A stretch of DNA of 64,000 nt, from NCBI RefSeq assembly GCF_041925275.1, contig NZ_JBHEUZ010000016.1:1-64000 (forward strand), given 5' to 3'. This DNA comes from Parapedobacter pyrenivorans_A (GTDB taxonomy: Bacteria > Bacteroidota > Bacteroidia > Sphingobacteriales > Sphingobacteriaceae). Numbering within the stretch: the first letter of the stretch is position 1; the number at the start of each line of letters is the position of its first letter. The position numbers and the translations under genes were made by a program. The notes beneath the pieces were generated by a model. It did no database searches and was not told the origin of the DNA. It saw nothing but the letters and a program-made list of their open reading frames with translations. This document shows positions 36,181 to 44,693 of the stretch, piece by piece.

Positions 36181-37437
36181 ATGGACACCAGCGGACAACT
36201 TGCGGCGTACTTTTTCCGTGAACACTCGGGCAGGATGGTCGCATCCCTTGCCCGGGTGTATGGCATGGCGCACTTAGACACCATTCTCGATGCCGTACAG
36301 GACACCTTCGAGACGGCGCTGACCCACTGGCGTTACCACGGCCCGCCCGACCATCCGCGCGCGTGGCTTTCGCAGGTGGCCCGCAACAAGCTCATCAACG
36401 CCCTGAAGCACCATGCACGGTACAGCCACGCGACGGAAGCAGAAGCCCCGTTGCCTGCCCTGTCTACGACCGATCCGGATCCCGTGCTGGCAGACGAGGC
36501 CAGTACAGACGGCCAGATCCAATTGCTCGTGGCTTGCTGCCATCCGGCGCTGCGCGAGCGCGACCGCATCCTCATCACCCTGCACATCCTTTGCGGTTTT
36601 GGCATACCCGAGCTGGCAAACGCCCTGCAGATGAACCGAGAAGCGGTAAAGAAGGCCTTGCAGCGGAGCAAGGCCATCCTCCGGCAGAAGTCGCTCAAAC
36701 TGGGCCAGCATGCTATTGCAGCCCTCGCCCCGCAATTGCCCACCGTTTGCACCATCCTTTACCTCCTGTTCAATGAAGGGTACAAGGCCACCCGCAACAG
36801 CAAAGGCATCGACTTCGACCTCTGCTATGAAGCCCTGCGCCTTACGAAGCTGCTGCGCCCCGTGGCGACTCCCGAAGCCGAAGTCGATGCGTTGCTTGCC
36901 TTGCTATTTTTCGGTGTCGCCCGCTTCCCCGCCCGCTTGGCCGCCTATGGCGATTGGATACCGCTGGAAGAACAAGACCGGTCGTTGTGGAATACGCCAT
37001 TGATCACCGAAGGATTCCATTACCTCGACCAGGCAAAGCGCAGCGGCTACGCAGGTCGGTATTACCTCGAAGCGCTGATTGCTTCGCACCACTGTGCCGC
37101 TCCCCATTTCGCAGCGACCGATTGGAAAACCATCCATGACCTATACCAGTTGCTGGAAAACCTGGCACCCAATTCCACGCTCATCCGGCTGAACAAGCTC
37201 ATCGCCAAAAGTTATGCCGTGGGGCCGCTGCCGGTCGCCATCGAACTGGAGAACTTTACCGTGGACGGGAGCCCCGGCACTGCATTTCTCCTTGCTGCCA
37301 TGAAAGGGCATGTTTACCAGCGTGCCGGATGCGCCGCGCAGGCCTGCGCCGCTTATGAAGAGGCGCTATCCCTCGCACAGAATCCGCTCGATAGCCAACT
37401 CATCCGGAAGCGGATGGAAACGACTATTGCTAACTAA
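36181..37437 (+). CDS. ECF42-type sigma factor with DUF6596 C-terminal extension
   Basis: A 418-residue protein. Residues 1-180 are an ECF sigma factor: region 2 (AAYFFREHSGRMVASLARVYG, DTILDAVQDTFETALTHWRYHGPPDHPRAWL) and region 4 (LHILCGFGIPELANALQMNREAVKKALQRSKAIL). Residues 180-418 are the helical DUF6596 extension (LYLLFNEGYKATRNSKGID, LLFFGVARFPARL, VYQRAGCAAQACAAYEEALSLA), which is TPR-like and replaces an anti-sigma partner in this class. The adjacent DGPF gene is the usual companion. The target genes and inducing signal are unknown. Confidence 0.93.
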   Translation: MDTSGQLAAYFFREHSGRMVASLARVYGMAHLDTILDAVQDTFETALTHWRYHGPPDHPRAWLSQVARNKLINALKHHARYSHATEAEAPLPALSTTDPDPVLADEASTDGQIQLLVACCHPALRERDRILITLHILCGFGIPELANALQMNREAVKKALQRSKAILRQKSLKLGQHAIAALAPQLPTVCTILYLLFNEGYKATRNSKGIDFDLCYEALRLTKLLRPVATPEAEVDALLALLFFGVARFPARLAAYGDWIPLEEQDRSLWNTPLITEGFHYLDQAKRSGYAGRYYLEALIASHHCAAPHFAATDWKTIHDLYQLLENLAPNSTLIRLNKLIAKSYAVGPLPVAIELENFTVDGSPGTAFLLAAMKGHVYQRAGCAAQACAAYEEALSLAQNPLDSQLIRKRMETTIAN

Positions 37438-37533
37438 ACCAGACAAACACAAGCCGCGGTGGCTTTTCAATAAACGAACTCAGAGAAGTTACCTATATTG
37501 CTCGTCGACGTAACTGTGACGGTATTGATCGGC

Positions 37534-37695
37534 TTAATTTCTAATCCAAAGCACCCCATTTTTACTTTTGTAATTGCTTATTTTCCCATCGTCAAGAAGT
37601 TCCTTGAGCGCTTTCTCCGCACTTTCAAGATTTGTTCCGATCAAAACTGCTGCGATGTATAACAAAGCGGAGTAGTCAAGGATGTCAGACTGTGG
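37534..37695 (-). pseudogene. 3' fragment of an unidentified gene
   Basis: A 53-codon minus-strand frame after an in-frame TAA reads SDILDYSALLYIAAVLIG, then NLESAEKALKELLDDGKISN and VLWIRN before its stop. The composition is protein-like (winged-helix-like ending), but no start codon or promoter is present. It lies beside an istB remnant, so it is probably a gene cut by the transposon or by its later loss. Confidence 0.4.
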
Positions 37696-37857
37696 TTTCG
37701 TTTAAAAGAACTGACACGGTTGGCTTTTTGCCGTGTCTGTTGTCGATGATATCCATCAGAGTTTCCCTGTCCTGGTTGTCGAACGCCTGCAGGCCAACGT
37801 CATCTAGGATAGGCAGTTCCACGCCCGTGAAATCCCCGAATCTGCCGGTGGTCACCT
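37687..37857 (-). mobile_element. IS21-family istB remnant
   Basis: A minus-strand fragment of about 56 codons reads ELPILDDVGLQAFDNQDRET followed by LMDIIDNRHGKKPT. This is the Walker B and sensor region of IstB, the ATPase helper of IS21 transposition. Both ends are missing, no istA is present, and no terminal inverted repeats are recognisable, so the element is dead. The rest of 37438-37931 holds the neighbouring fragment and nothing else I recognise. Confidence 0.65.
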
Positions 37858-37931
37858 ATTAAATCTTTATCTCACCCAAAAAGCTAACGATATTTCCGGA
37901 AGTGACAAAGCATTTATCCCGGCGAAACGAA

Positions 37932-39125
37932 TCAAAACTGGTCGATATCCGATTGCCATTGGATGGTATTGCTCTTGAGCATGCTCAGCAGAATATTCTG
38001 CATTTCCTGTACGAAAGGAACTTCATTGACCGTAGGGTCCACGCGCGAATTGAGCAATAGTACCGCGCTCATGCCGTTTGCATTGTCGCGCATGAAGCCG
38101 GTCCTTGTACCGGGCAGGCTGCCGTAATTGTATACGAGGTTTTGATCAGCCCATACACCGATACCCATTGCATAGCTTGTTGAAACTGCCGAAGGGGTAG
38201 TCAATGCCTTGAGCGATACACTGTTTAGGATTTCGGTCCGCCCGGCCATCCCATCTATCGATGTTATAAATCGGAGCACGTCACTGGCCGTACTGATCCA
38301 CCCACCATCGGCATCTCGCCGCGGGAAGGCGATGTTGTATACGTAGGCAGCATCATTGCCCTGCCCATAGTACTTCACCTCCTTCTTTTTCCTTTCGGCC
38401 AAGGTCTTCCCCGCCAACTCGGTCCGAATCGCATCGGCATGCGCCGTCACCATATCTCTCACATAGCTGCCGTAGCTCTTGCCCGAAACTTGCTCAATAA
38501 CCCGGCCAGCAAGCCAGAAGCCTACATTGGAATAATCGTATACAGTACCCGGCGCTTGTGGGTTTGGCCGTGTATTGACTACCCAATCCAGAAACTGATC
38601 ATTGGTGTAGTTGGGATGCTGATCGATCACGTCGCCACCCGTTGTACCGCCCCAGGACCCGCTTGTATTTAACAATAGGTCCGCGACGGTTATGCCACGC
38701 AGGTTGGAATTATACGGTAGGGTACCATATAGGTTACCCAATATCCCGCTATCTCCAAAAATGTGGTCGGATAACGATAGCTTTCCCTCTTGTACCAAGC
38801 TCATTACCGCCACCCCCGTGTAGGTTTTACTAACGCTCGCCAGCCTGAATTGATGATCTGGCGTCACCTTTTCTTTCGCTTCAAGATCCGCGTATCCGTA
38901 GCCTTTTGCATAGACTAACTTCTCGTTCTTTGAAACGGCCAAACTGGCGCCAGGTATATCGTATTTGGCCATAAAAGCTTCCAATACATCGTCTACCACC
39001 TCAAAGTCTTTCTGTTCCGACTTACCCGCTGGCGGTGTACCCTCGTCCGGGCCATTGTCTTTGGAGCAAGCAAATAGTAGGCAGAACGCAAAGCTATATA
39101 AACCTAATCTATAAGTTATTGTCAT
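37932..39125 (-). CDS. Serine hydrolase, class C beta-lactamase/PBP-like lipoprotein
   Basis: A 397-residue lipoprotein (signal peptide ending LLFAC at residue 20). The catalytic domain has SVSKTYTG (SxxK nucleophile, about residue 98), YDYSN (YxN) and, near the C-terminus, YGSLPGTRTG in place of the KTG box. This is typical of the beta-lactamase-related esterases and D-aminopeptidase-like enzymes (Pfam Beta-lactamase). The substrate is not predictable; cell-wall peptide or ester hydrolysis is possible. It is monocistronic, with an AT-rich promoter region upstream. Confidence 0.9.
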   Translation of the reverse strand: MTITYRLGLYSFAFCLLFACSKDNGPDEGTPPAGKSEQKDFEVVDDVLEAFMAKYDIPGASLAVSKNEKLVYAKGYGYADLEAKEKVTPDHQFRLASVSKTYTGVAVMSLVQEGKLSLSDHIFGDSGILGNLYGTLPYNSNLRGITVADLLLNTSGSWGGTTGGDVIDQHPNYTNDQFLDWVVNTRPNPQAPGTVYDYSNVGFWLAGRVIEQVSGKSYGSYVRDMVTAHADAIRTELAGKTLAERKKKEVKYYGQGNDAAYVYNIAFPRRDADGGWISTASDVLRFITSIDGMAGRTEILNSVSLKALTTPSAVSTSYAMGIGVWADQNLVYNYGSLPGTRTGFMRDNANGMSAVLLLNSRVDPTVNEVPFVQEMQNILLSMLKSNTIQWQSDIDQF

Positions 39126-39473
39126 ATTATTTCAAGTTTATTGTCCGATTTATTAATAGTTGCATCATTTGTGTTTTCTGTATGTATATCGTAGATTATC
39201 CAAAAAGGTCATCAAATAATATTTGCTGAGGAACTCGTATGGTTTTTGCATAATGTTTTATTTGCAGTTCCAACGTGTAAGGTTTGCTTTTTGGCTTATC
39301 ATGAAAAGCAAAAAACGAGCATCAATTAGTTGCATTGCGGCCCTGACTAATCTTGCTAGTTTCAGTTTCCTAAGAATCTACGGCCGAAAATTGACAAAAA
39401 GGTTGAAGGAGGCGTTGCCAACTCAAAATCCATTCGAGAATCTATACGATCTATTTTTTACCTTTAACCATAT
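39126..39473. other. Intergenic region between divergent hydrolase genes
   Basis: An AT-rich gap of about 350 bases. An 84-codon plus-strand frame crosses it but looks like noncoding sequence (Phe/Ser/Lys-rich, no family). Near the right end TACCTTTA (39459-39466) is one mismatch from the -7 consensus and lies 7 bases before the next gene. Nothing else is recognised. Confidence 0.4.
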
Positions 39474-40382
39474 ATGATAGAAAATACGGCACCGGATCAC
39501 ATCCACTATACCATATACCAACCGCCGGGAACGGTCCGCAAGGCGGCTGTCCTCATCCTGCATGGCATGCAAGAGCATAGTGGACGGTATGAAGGCTTCG
39601 CTAATCATTTAAAAACGCATGGCTATGCCGTAATGACGTATGACCACATGGGGCATGGGCGCACGGCAAAAGCGAACGCAGAATTGGGCTTTTTCCGCAC
39701 GGATGATCCCGGCGGGCGCCTGGTGGAGGATGCGGAACGGATGGCGCGCTTCATGGCGCAGCGTTTTGCGGGTGAACGACTGATTTTGGTGGGGCACTCC
39801 ATGGGTTCGTTTATTGCCCGACTCCTATTGAAGAAGGTTCCGCAGTATTTTGCCGGTGCGATTCTGATCGGAACGGGTGGACCGAATCCATTGGCAGCCC
39901 TATTTCGTCCGGTATTAGCTCTAGCGAATCTAATCTCACCGCAATGTCGGAGTAAGCAACTCAATGAACTCTTTTTGAAAATCAACAACAGAAAATTCAG
40001 GCATGAAAATCCGCATGACGGAACGAATTGGTTAAGTGTTGACCTTGCCAATAGAAAAGCGTTCCTTCGGGATGAGCTATGCGGGGTATACTTTAGCAAC
40101 AATGCGTTCCTTGGGCTCATTTCCATCAATGTGGAAGCGACCAAATCGAATTGGGTAAAAAACCTTCCCAAAAACATGCCCTTGCTTTTTGTAAGCGGTG
40201 CACACGACCCCATCGGAGATTTTGGCAAAGGCGTGGTAAAGACCGTGCAGGCGCTACGGGAACGTGGCTTTGAGCGGGTTGAGCTAAAACTGTACCCCGG
40301 TATGCGCCACGAGGTACTCAACGAGGGCAATCGAAAACTGGTTTTCGACAACATCGTTGCATGGCTGGAGAGAACCAAGTAA
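39474..40382 (+). CDS. Alpha/beta hydrolase, monoacylglycerol-lipase-like
   Basis: A 302-residue cytoplasmic hydrolase. The oxyanion-hole region ILHGMQEHSGRYEGFANHL is the signature of the monoglyceride-lipase/lysophospholipase group. The nucleophile elbow is GHSMGS (about residue 103), the acid lies in SGAHDPIGDFG and the catalytic His in YPGMRHEVLNE. It probably hydrolyses lipid esters. A near-consensus -7 element lies directly upstream. A possible 16-codon frame follows (40394-40444), with no recognisable function. Confidence 0.92.
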   Translation: MIENTAPDHIHYTIYQPPGTVRKAAVLILHGMQEHSGRYEGFANHLKTHGYAVMTYDHMGHGRTAKANAELGFFRTDDPGGRLVEDAERMARFMAQRFAGERLILVGHSMGSFIARLLLKKVPQYFAGAILIGTGGPNPLAALFRPVLALANLISPQCRSKQLNELFLKINNRKFRHENPHDGTNWLSVDLANRKAFLRDELCGVYFSNNAFLGLISINVEATKSNWVKNLPKNMPLLFVSGAHDPIGDFGKGVVKTVQALRERGFERVELKLYPGMRHEVLNEGNRKLVFDNIVAWLERTK

Positions 40383-40534
40383 ACCGGCAGAGATGGAAAC
40401 AGTGAAAAAGCTGGCCATCAATGTTTTGAAAAGAAAGCCTTAAGCAGTGCCAAGCATGGACCAACGGTAAACACTCATTGTAGCATTATCGTAGCACAAT
40501 CCGTCTTTATAGACGATGACCAATGTATTATCCA

Positions 40535-41314
40535 ATGAGATGTAAACATAATATCTTGCTATTTGCCGTATTGACAACAGGTTTGTTGATTGCCGGATGT
40601 GAGAAAAAAGAGCTTGCACCGAATCCAGAAGAACATGAAGAGTTTGTGAGGCTGGCCTACGCGGCCGATGAAGACGTTTTTCCGGAAGGATTTTACAGAG
40701 AAGAAGACCAAGCAAGCACTACGTACTATGTGAATACCATAAGCATAACGCCCCCACTGGATCGGGGAAATGAATGGATAGAATTGCACACCGACGACGA
40801 GCACCAGGCACGAACATGGGTAGAATTGAGCAGGGCGAACTCTTCGGGGCAGACCGTTCCACAGGGGGCATCGCAAACGGTTAAATACTTCGAATATCCG
40901 GCCCTGATGGCCAGCGGACATGTAATCCGTTTCCGGGTACATAAGTCCAGTTATTTTGAGCCGATGCTGGACAAATTCAACCGTGATAAAACCATAGGCC
41001 GCTATAACGGTGTGATGGATATGGCATCGGTAGCCGAGCTGATACAGTACCTTTGGGTGAACTATAACATGAGCATTGGGGGGTACCAGATCGGCGGCAA
41101 TCGGGTTTTGGAAGCGGAAGGCACGGAGGATGACGCGAAGTATTCTTACCGCATCAGATTGCTTTCCATCACCTACGGCGACTGGGGGCTCCATGACGTA
41201 ATCTATGTAAACGACTACTATTTTAGCCTTTCGAAAGCAACGGGCATACTTCGGCATGAAGAGACCGCGGAGATTGCAGAAATCCGCGGACATTATAATG
41301 AAGGAGGAATGTAA
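40535..41314 (+). CDS. Hypothetical exported lipoprotein
   Basis: About 259 residues from the second ATG, which opens a lipoprotein signal (MRCKHNILLFAVLTTGLLIAGC); an ATG four codons earlier is also possible. The mature part starts EKKELAPNPEEHEEFVRLAY and is mostly mixed alpha/beta with Trp/Tyr-rich strands (IRFRVHKSSYFEPMLDKF, LLSITYGDWGLHDVIYVNDYYF). No family is recognised. It sits alone on the plus strand, followed directly by a frameshifted gene remnant. Confidence 0.75.
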   Translation: MRCKHNILLFAVLTTGLLIAGCEKKELAPNPEEHEEFVRLAYAADEDVFPEGFYREEDQASTTYYVNTISITPPLDRGNEWIELHTDDEHQARTWVELSRANSSGQTVPQGASQTVKYFEYPALMASGHVIRFRVHKSSYFEPMLDKFNRDKTIGRYNGVMDMASVAELIQYLWVNYNMSIGGYQIGGNRVLEAEGTEDDAKYSYRIRLLSITYGDWGLHDVIYVNDYYFSLSKATGILRHEETAEIAEIRGHYNEGGM

Positions 41315-41528
41315 ATCAGACAATGGCCACGACCACGAAATGGATACGCATCTATATTTCCGGAGACGGAGAACGTGCTGGACGAATTGATCGAGTTCAT
41401 CAAAACCGAAAGGGAATGCTGCGATTTCTTTATATTTGGGCGCTCCATTAGCGGGAACCAAAGCGAGGCATGGCTTAACGGATGCCGATTGCGTAAAAGA
41501 ATTTGTGACGGTGGAACTTGGACGTTAA
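41315..41528 (+). pseudogene. Frameshifted remnant of a small CC-motif protein
   Basis: Directly after the preceding stop codon, one frame reads NGYASIFPETENVLDELIEF, then IKTERECCDFFIF and GNQSEAWL. The reading must then shift by one base near 41482 to continue TDADCVKEFVTVELGR before TAA. I know the pattern (acidic helix, ECCxFF, then LTGPDGAKEF) from small uncharacterised Bacteroidota proteins of about 90-100 residues. The N-terminus is missing and the frame is broken, so it is a pseudogene. Confidence 0.5.
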
Positions 41529-41612
41529 CATGAATGGAGGCAATCAGGTCAATTCCGATTTTTATACTGGCAATACACAAAGACGGTCCGGCAGTGTGGA
41601 TAGCCGTCCATT

Positions 41613-41813
41613 TTAGTCGATATCGATAATATCCCCTGGTTTGCAATCTAAAACTCTACATATTGCCTCCAGTGTGTCAAACCTAACCCCTTTTGCCTTC
41701 CCTGTTTTTAAAATCGACAGATTGACTATCGTTAGACCTACTTTTTCAGACAATTGCGTCAACGACATTTTCCGCTTGGCTAACATTACATCTAAATTGA
41801 TAACTATCGGCAT
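41613..41813 (-). CDS. XRE/Cro-type HTH regulator (YozG-like)
   Basis: A 66-residue protein that is essentially one helix-turn-helix domain: INLDVMLAKRKMSLTQLSEKVGLTIVNLSILKTGKAKGVRF followed by the DTLEAICRVLDCKPGDII helix. Such small regulators follow DUF2975 membrane proteins in many bacteria. It begins 4 bases after the DUF2975 gene and is translated with it. The pair probably senses a membrane signal, but its targets are unknown. Confidence 0.9.
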   Translation of the reverse strand: MPIVINLDVMLAKRKMSLTQLSEKVGLTIVNLSILKTGKAKGVRFDTLEAICRVLDCKPGDIIDID

Positions 41814-41817
41814 ATTA

Positions 41818-42462
41818 CTAAATAAATGAGTCGTTTTCTTTCTTTATAGCTATTGCTGTTTTGAAGACTAATCCGAACGCCAACAGTGCCAATCCAATAA
41901 AAGTTTCAGCGGCAATAAATCCGACCCCCTTTTGCAACGAATAACCTGAATCATTGAGATTTAACTTAGTTATGCAGTTGATAAAGAGATGTTGAGTGAT
42001 CGATCGCATTACAGGTAGTAGCATCAACATAGCCGAGCCCCATAAAATTAAAGAGGCGTTCCTCGTTGTAAACACCTTGTCCTTGCGAAACGAACTGAAG
42101 AGCCTTTTTATGCATAAAATGAGGAAGCCAATTAGTAGCCAATAAATTAGTTGAGAGGCTTGGTACAATAAAGCAGGCAGCGAAAATAGCTCATCGTAAG
42201 ATTTAAACCTCAAATCCACAAGAGCTCGGTTAGTCGGCTGAACTACTACTTTCTTCCCAAACCAGTCATCTAAACTCCGTACCCTGCTATCGTCGTGAGG
42301 TTTAGCCTGTATATCATACACTGCATAGCCTTTTACACTGTTACTAAGTGCCGGAGCACCTGAATTAAATAACTTAGTCCCCAGAAAAGCGATATAAAAA
42401 AGCAATGCGATGGTGGTTAATAAGTCAAGTGACTTAATGGTTCTGCTATCAGAAAGTTTCAT
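41818..42462 (-). CDS. DUF2975 membrane protein
   Basis: A 214-residue protein with four predicted membrane helices: LLTTIALLFYIAFLG, LIYWLLIGFLILCI, SLILWGSAMLMLLPVM and FIGLALLAFGLVFKTAIAI. Between helices 1 and 2 lies an extracytoplasmic stretch of about 80 residues. The RLFSSFRKDKVFTTRNA segment between helices 2 and 3 is characteristic of DUF2975. It is coupled to the downstream XRE regulator. The lineage's function is unknown. Confidence 0.85.
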   Translation of the reverse strand: MKLSDSRTIKSLDLLTTIALLFYIAFLGTKLFNSGAPALSNSVKGYAVYDIQAKPHDDSRVRSLDDWFGKKVVVQPTNRALVDLRFKSYDELFSLPALLYQASQLIYWLLIGFLILCIKRLFSSFRKDKVFTTRNASLILWGSAMLMLLPVMRSITQHLFINCITKLNLNDSGYSLQKGVGFIAAETFIGLALLAFGLVFKTAIAIKKENDSFI

Positions 42463-42498
42463 ATCAATTGCGATTAACGGTTGGTAAAACTAATGATT

Positions 42499-42540
42499 AT
42501 TTATAATAATACAATTAAAATTTAATGTTTTATTATAAAT
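42499..42540. repeat. AT-rich inverted repeat upstream of the DUF2975 gene
   Basis: Arms ATTTATAATAA (42499-42509) and TTATTATAAAT (42530-42540) are perfectly complementary. The repeat lies 37 bases upstream of the DUF2975 start and could be the operator of the XRE regulator or a terminator of the opposing-side operon. Confidence 0.35.
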
Positions 42541-42604
42541 AACTCCATCTATGCTTTTCTACGAACAGACTCATGCTGACAAAAGGATTCCCCGATGATA
42601 TCAA

Positions 42605-43615
42605 TTAATGCGAAGAATCGGCTGAAATGCCCTGTATAGGTCCGATATACTTTCTGGCAACAACCAGGTTGGAAAATTTGATATGATGGGAGACTCCGGG
42701 CGGTGTCGTATCGTCGTAAAATTGGATCCACACGTAATTGATGTTCAGCTTCTCCGTTGTCCGCCAGCGAAACCCATCAAATGGCTGCCCTGTCGTATCG
42801 TTAAACCAGGAGTCCAAGTCCCAACGCCCATTCGGAAAACCGCCCCCCCAATGCCCTACTTCGATGCCGTCCTGCCATACCCGTAATTCGCCGTTGTATG
42901 CCGTGGACGGATGGTTGAGCTTGATCATCAGCTCAACGCACATCCAAGCATCCCAGATTAACTGCCTGGCCTGTGGGCTGCCGTTGACCATATCGTTGCC
43001 ATAGCATTTCCCGCGGGCACCGGCCCGCATGTCTCCCCAATAAACGTACGTGTCCATGTTGGGCGCATTGACAGGCTCGTAACCTATTGCAATACGCGTA
43101 TCGCCCATTCCGCAGGTACCTGCGCTGGGCTTTGGGTATGGGAGAGCCGGCTGGTACCCGCCGACCCAGACCGACTCATGATGGATGTATCCTTCCGAAC
43201 TCGACGGATATTTCACATAGTATCGCACATAAATGACACTGTCAAATCCGGGATCGAACCTTTTGAAAAGGTGCCCGCCGTCGTTTTCGCCTCCTTGATT
43301 GGTCATCACGAGTGCAACAGCACCCTTAGCTGGAACGTCCACGGTGTCAAGTCGCATTCCTTCACCGTTCAACACATCATTATACCTAGCCTGTATATTG
43401 GCCAGGCCATCGCTGAATTTCTCTGTGAAAAGAACGTCGGCATTTTGTTCGATACCGATGTCACCGGGGTATTTCGCTGCGAGTGAACCCGCAGTGCCGC
43501 TGGCCGTAAGACTAGTTAAAGAACCGGAAACCCCAAAACCACCGAGTACCGCAAAGCAAATGATTGGCACCCATTTTTTGCCAGATCCACATCTGCTACT
43601 GATAAACACGCACAT
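42605..43615 (-). CDS. Exported protein cotranscribed with a GH16 enzyme, possible polysaccharide lyase-like fold
   Basis: A 336-residue exported protein (signal region WVPIICFAVLGGFGVSGS). Its start overlaps the end of the GH16 gene by 20 bases, so the two are cotranscribed. The mature part is rich in beta strands with repeated Trp/Tyr: SVIYVRYYVKYPSS, GYIHHESVWVGGYQPALPYP, DTYVYWGDMRAG, QLIWDAWMCVELMIKLN, and a closing LNINYVWIQFYDDT. This suggests a concanavalin-like beta sandwich, as in carbohydrate-binding or polysaccharide-lyase domains. I cannot assign a family. A role in binding or cutting the GH16 substrate is inferred from context. Confidence 0.7.
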   Translation of the reverse strand: MCVFISSRCGSGKKWVPIICFAVLGGFGVSGSLTSLTASGTAGSLAAKYPGDIGIEQNADVLFTEKFSDGLANIQARYNDVLNGEGMRLDTVDVPAKGAVALVMTNQGGENDGGHLFKRFDPGFDSVIYVRYYVKYPSSSEGYIHHESVWVGGYQPALPYPKPSAGTCGMGDTRIAIGYEPVNAPNMDTYVYWGDMRAGARGKCYGNDMVNGSPQARQLIWDAWMCVELMIKLNHPSTAYNGELRVWQDGIEVGHWGGGFPNGRWDLDSWFNDTTGQPFDGFRWRTTEKLNINYVWIQFYDDTTPPGVSHHIKFSNLVVARKYIGPIQGISADSSH

Positions 43616-44453
43616 AGTCTATGATATATTGCTGTGGAAACACCGACGGGTCTATCTGGCCGCCCCATTCGCCCCCCAAAGCCAAGTTGAGTAGCAGGAA
43701 GTGGGGCTTTCTAAACGGATTATCTTCCCCTGTTCCGGCATCATCAATAACAAAGGAATGATACTTCTGATCGTCAAAATAAAAGTCGATAGCAGACTGA
43801 CTCCACTCAATGGCATAAACATGGAAATCCTTAGCGGGCTGAACATGACTGAGGGTCCCCATTTTGGAAGCATGCTTTCTAGTGGCTTTATCTTCATAAT
43901 GGGCATTCCCATGTACGCGTAAAGAATCATGCCCCACAAATTCCATCATGTCAATTTCGCCGCAGCGGGGCCAACCGATGACAGGTTCGTTATCCCCGAG
44001 GGTCCATATCGCGGGCCATACCCCCAATCCGCGCGGTAGTTTTGCACGGACTTCTATCCGGCCGTATTGCCAGGAGGCTTTTCCCTGCGTCACAATACAT
44101 GCCGAAGTATAAGCTGTCTTTCCTGGCATAAACCGCCAATCCGTACTTTCCGGATTATGGAACTCGTTCGTCCATTCTTCCTTTCTACCTTCAATAATCA
44201 GAAAACCCTGCGCTATCCGGACATTTTCTCTACGGGCTACCGTGTAGTATTGCTCTTCGTTATTTCTCACAAGCCCTGTCTGATAGCTCCACCGGGCGGT
44301 ATCGGGCAATCCGTCTATATCGAACTCATCTGCCCATACTAATTTTTTAAATTTTCCACTACCGCCTTTATACGGCTGCTGTGCCTGCGCAACGGCAATG
44401 AGCAGCCAGCATACAACGGTGAGACTTGCAATTTTAAACGTAAAATTTTTCAT
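43596..44453 (-). CDS. Glycoside hydrolase family 16 (beta-glucanase type)
   Basis: A 285-residue secreted enzyme with a signal peptide (TVVCWLLIAVAQAQ). The catalytic motif GEIDMMEFVG fits ExDxxE of GH16; the two Glu residues act as nucleophile and acid/base. Other family features are VWADEFDIDGLPDTARW at the start, GRIEVRAKLPRGLGVWPAIW before the motif, and FLLLNLALGGEWGG with IDYVRVYQ at the end. This matches laminarinase/lichenase-like GH16 enzymes that cut beta-1,3 or mixed-linkage glucans. No susCD pair is beside it. Confidence 0.95.
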   Translation of the reverse strand: MKNFTFKIASLTVVCWLLIAVAQAQQPYKGGSGKFKKLVWADEFDIDGLPDTARWSYQTGLVRNNEEQYYTVARRENVRIAQGFLIIEGRKEEWTNEFHNPESTDWRFMPGKTAYTSACIVTQGKASWQYGRIEVRAKLPRGLGVWPAIWTLGDNEPVIGWPRCGEIDMMEFVGHDSLRVHGNAHYEDKATRKHASKMGTLSHVQPAKDFHVYAIEWSQSAIDFYFDDQKYHSFVIDDAGTGEDNPFRKPHFLLLNLALGGEWGGQIDPSVFPQQYIIDYVRVYQ

Positions 44454-44693
44454 ACACCTGACATTGACTAGTGTGCGTGGCGACGTCCGTGAAGGGCTGG
44501 CCTCGTAGCTGGGTTTCCATCTCTGCTATATACGAACTGATGCTATGCGGATAAAGATAGCGATAATTGTTGCAACCGTGTACCCGAGTTTTTACTGCGA
44601 ATAGGACGATTGGATAGTATGGAAAGTTGATTCGCCAACTTGTTCGCTAGATACGCGGCAATTTGCGATATTAGCAGTCGTTTTCCATAACTC

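Noticed and set aside
39223..39477. An 84-codon plus-strand frame before the alpha/beta hydrolase
   Set aside because: Low-complexity composition, no family, and it overlaps the likely promoter.
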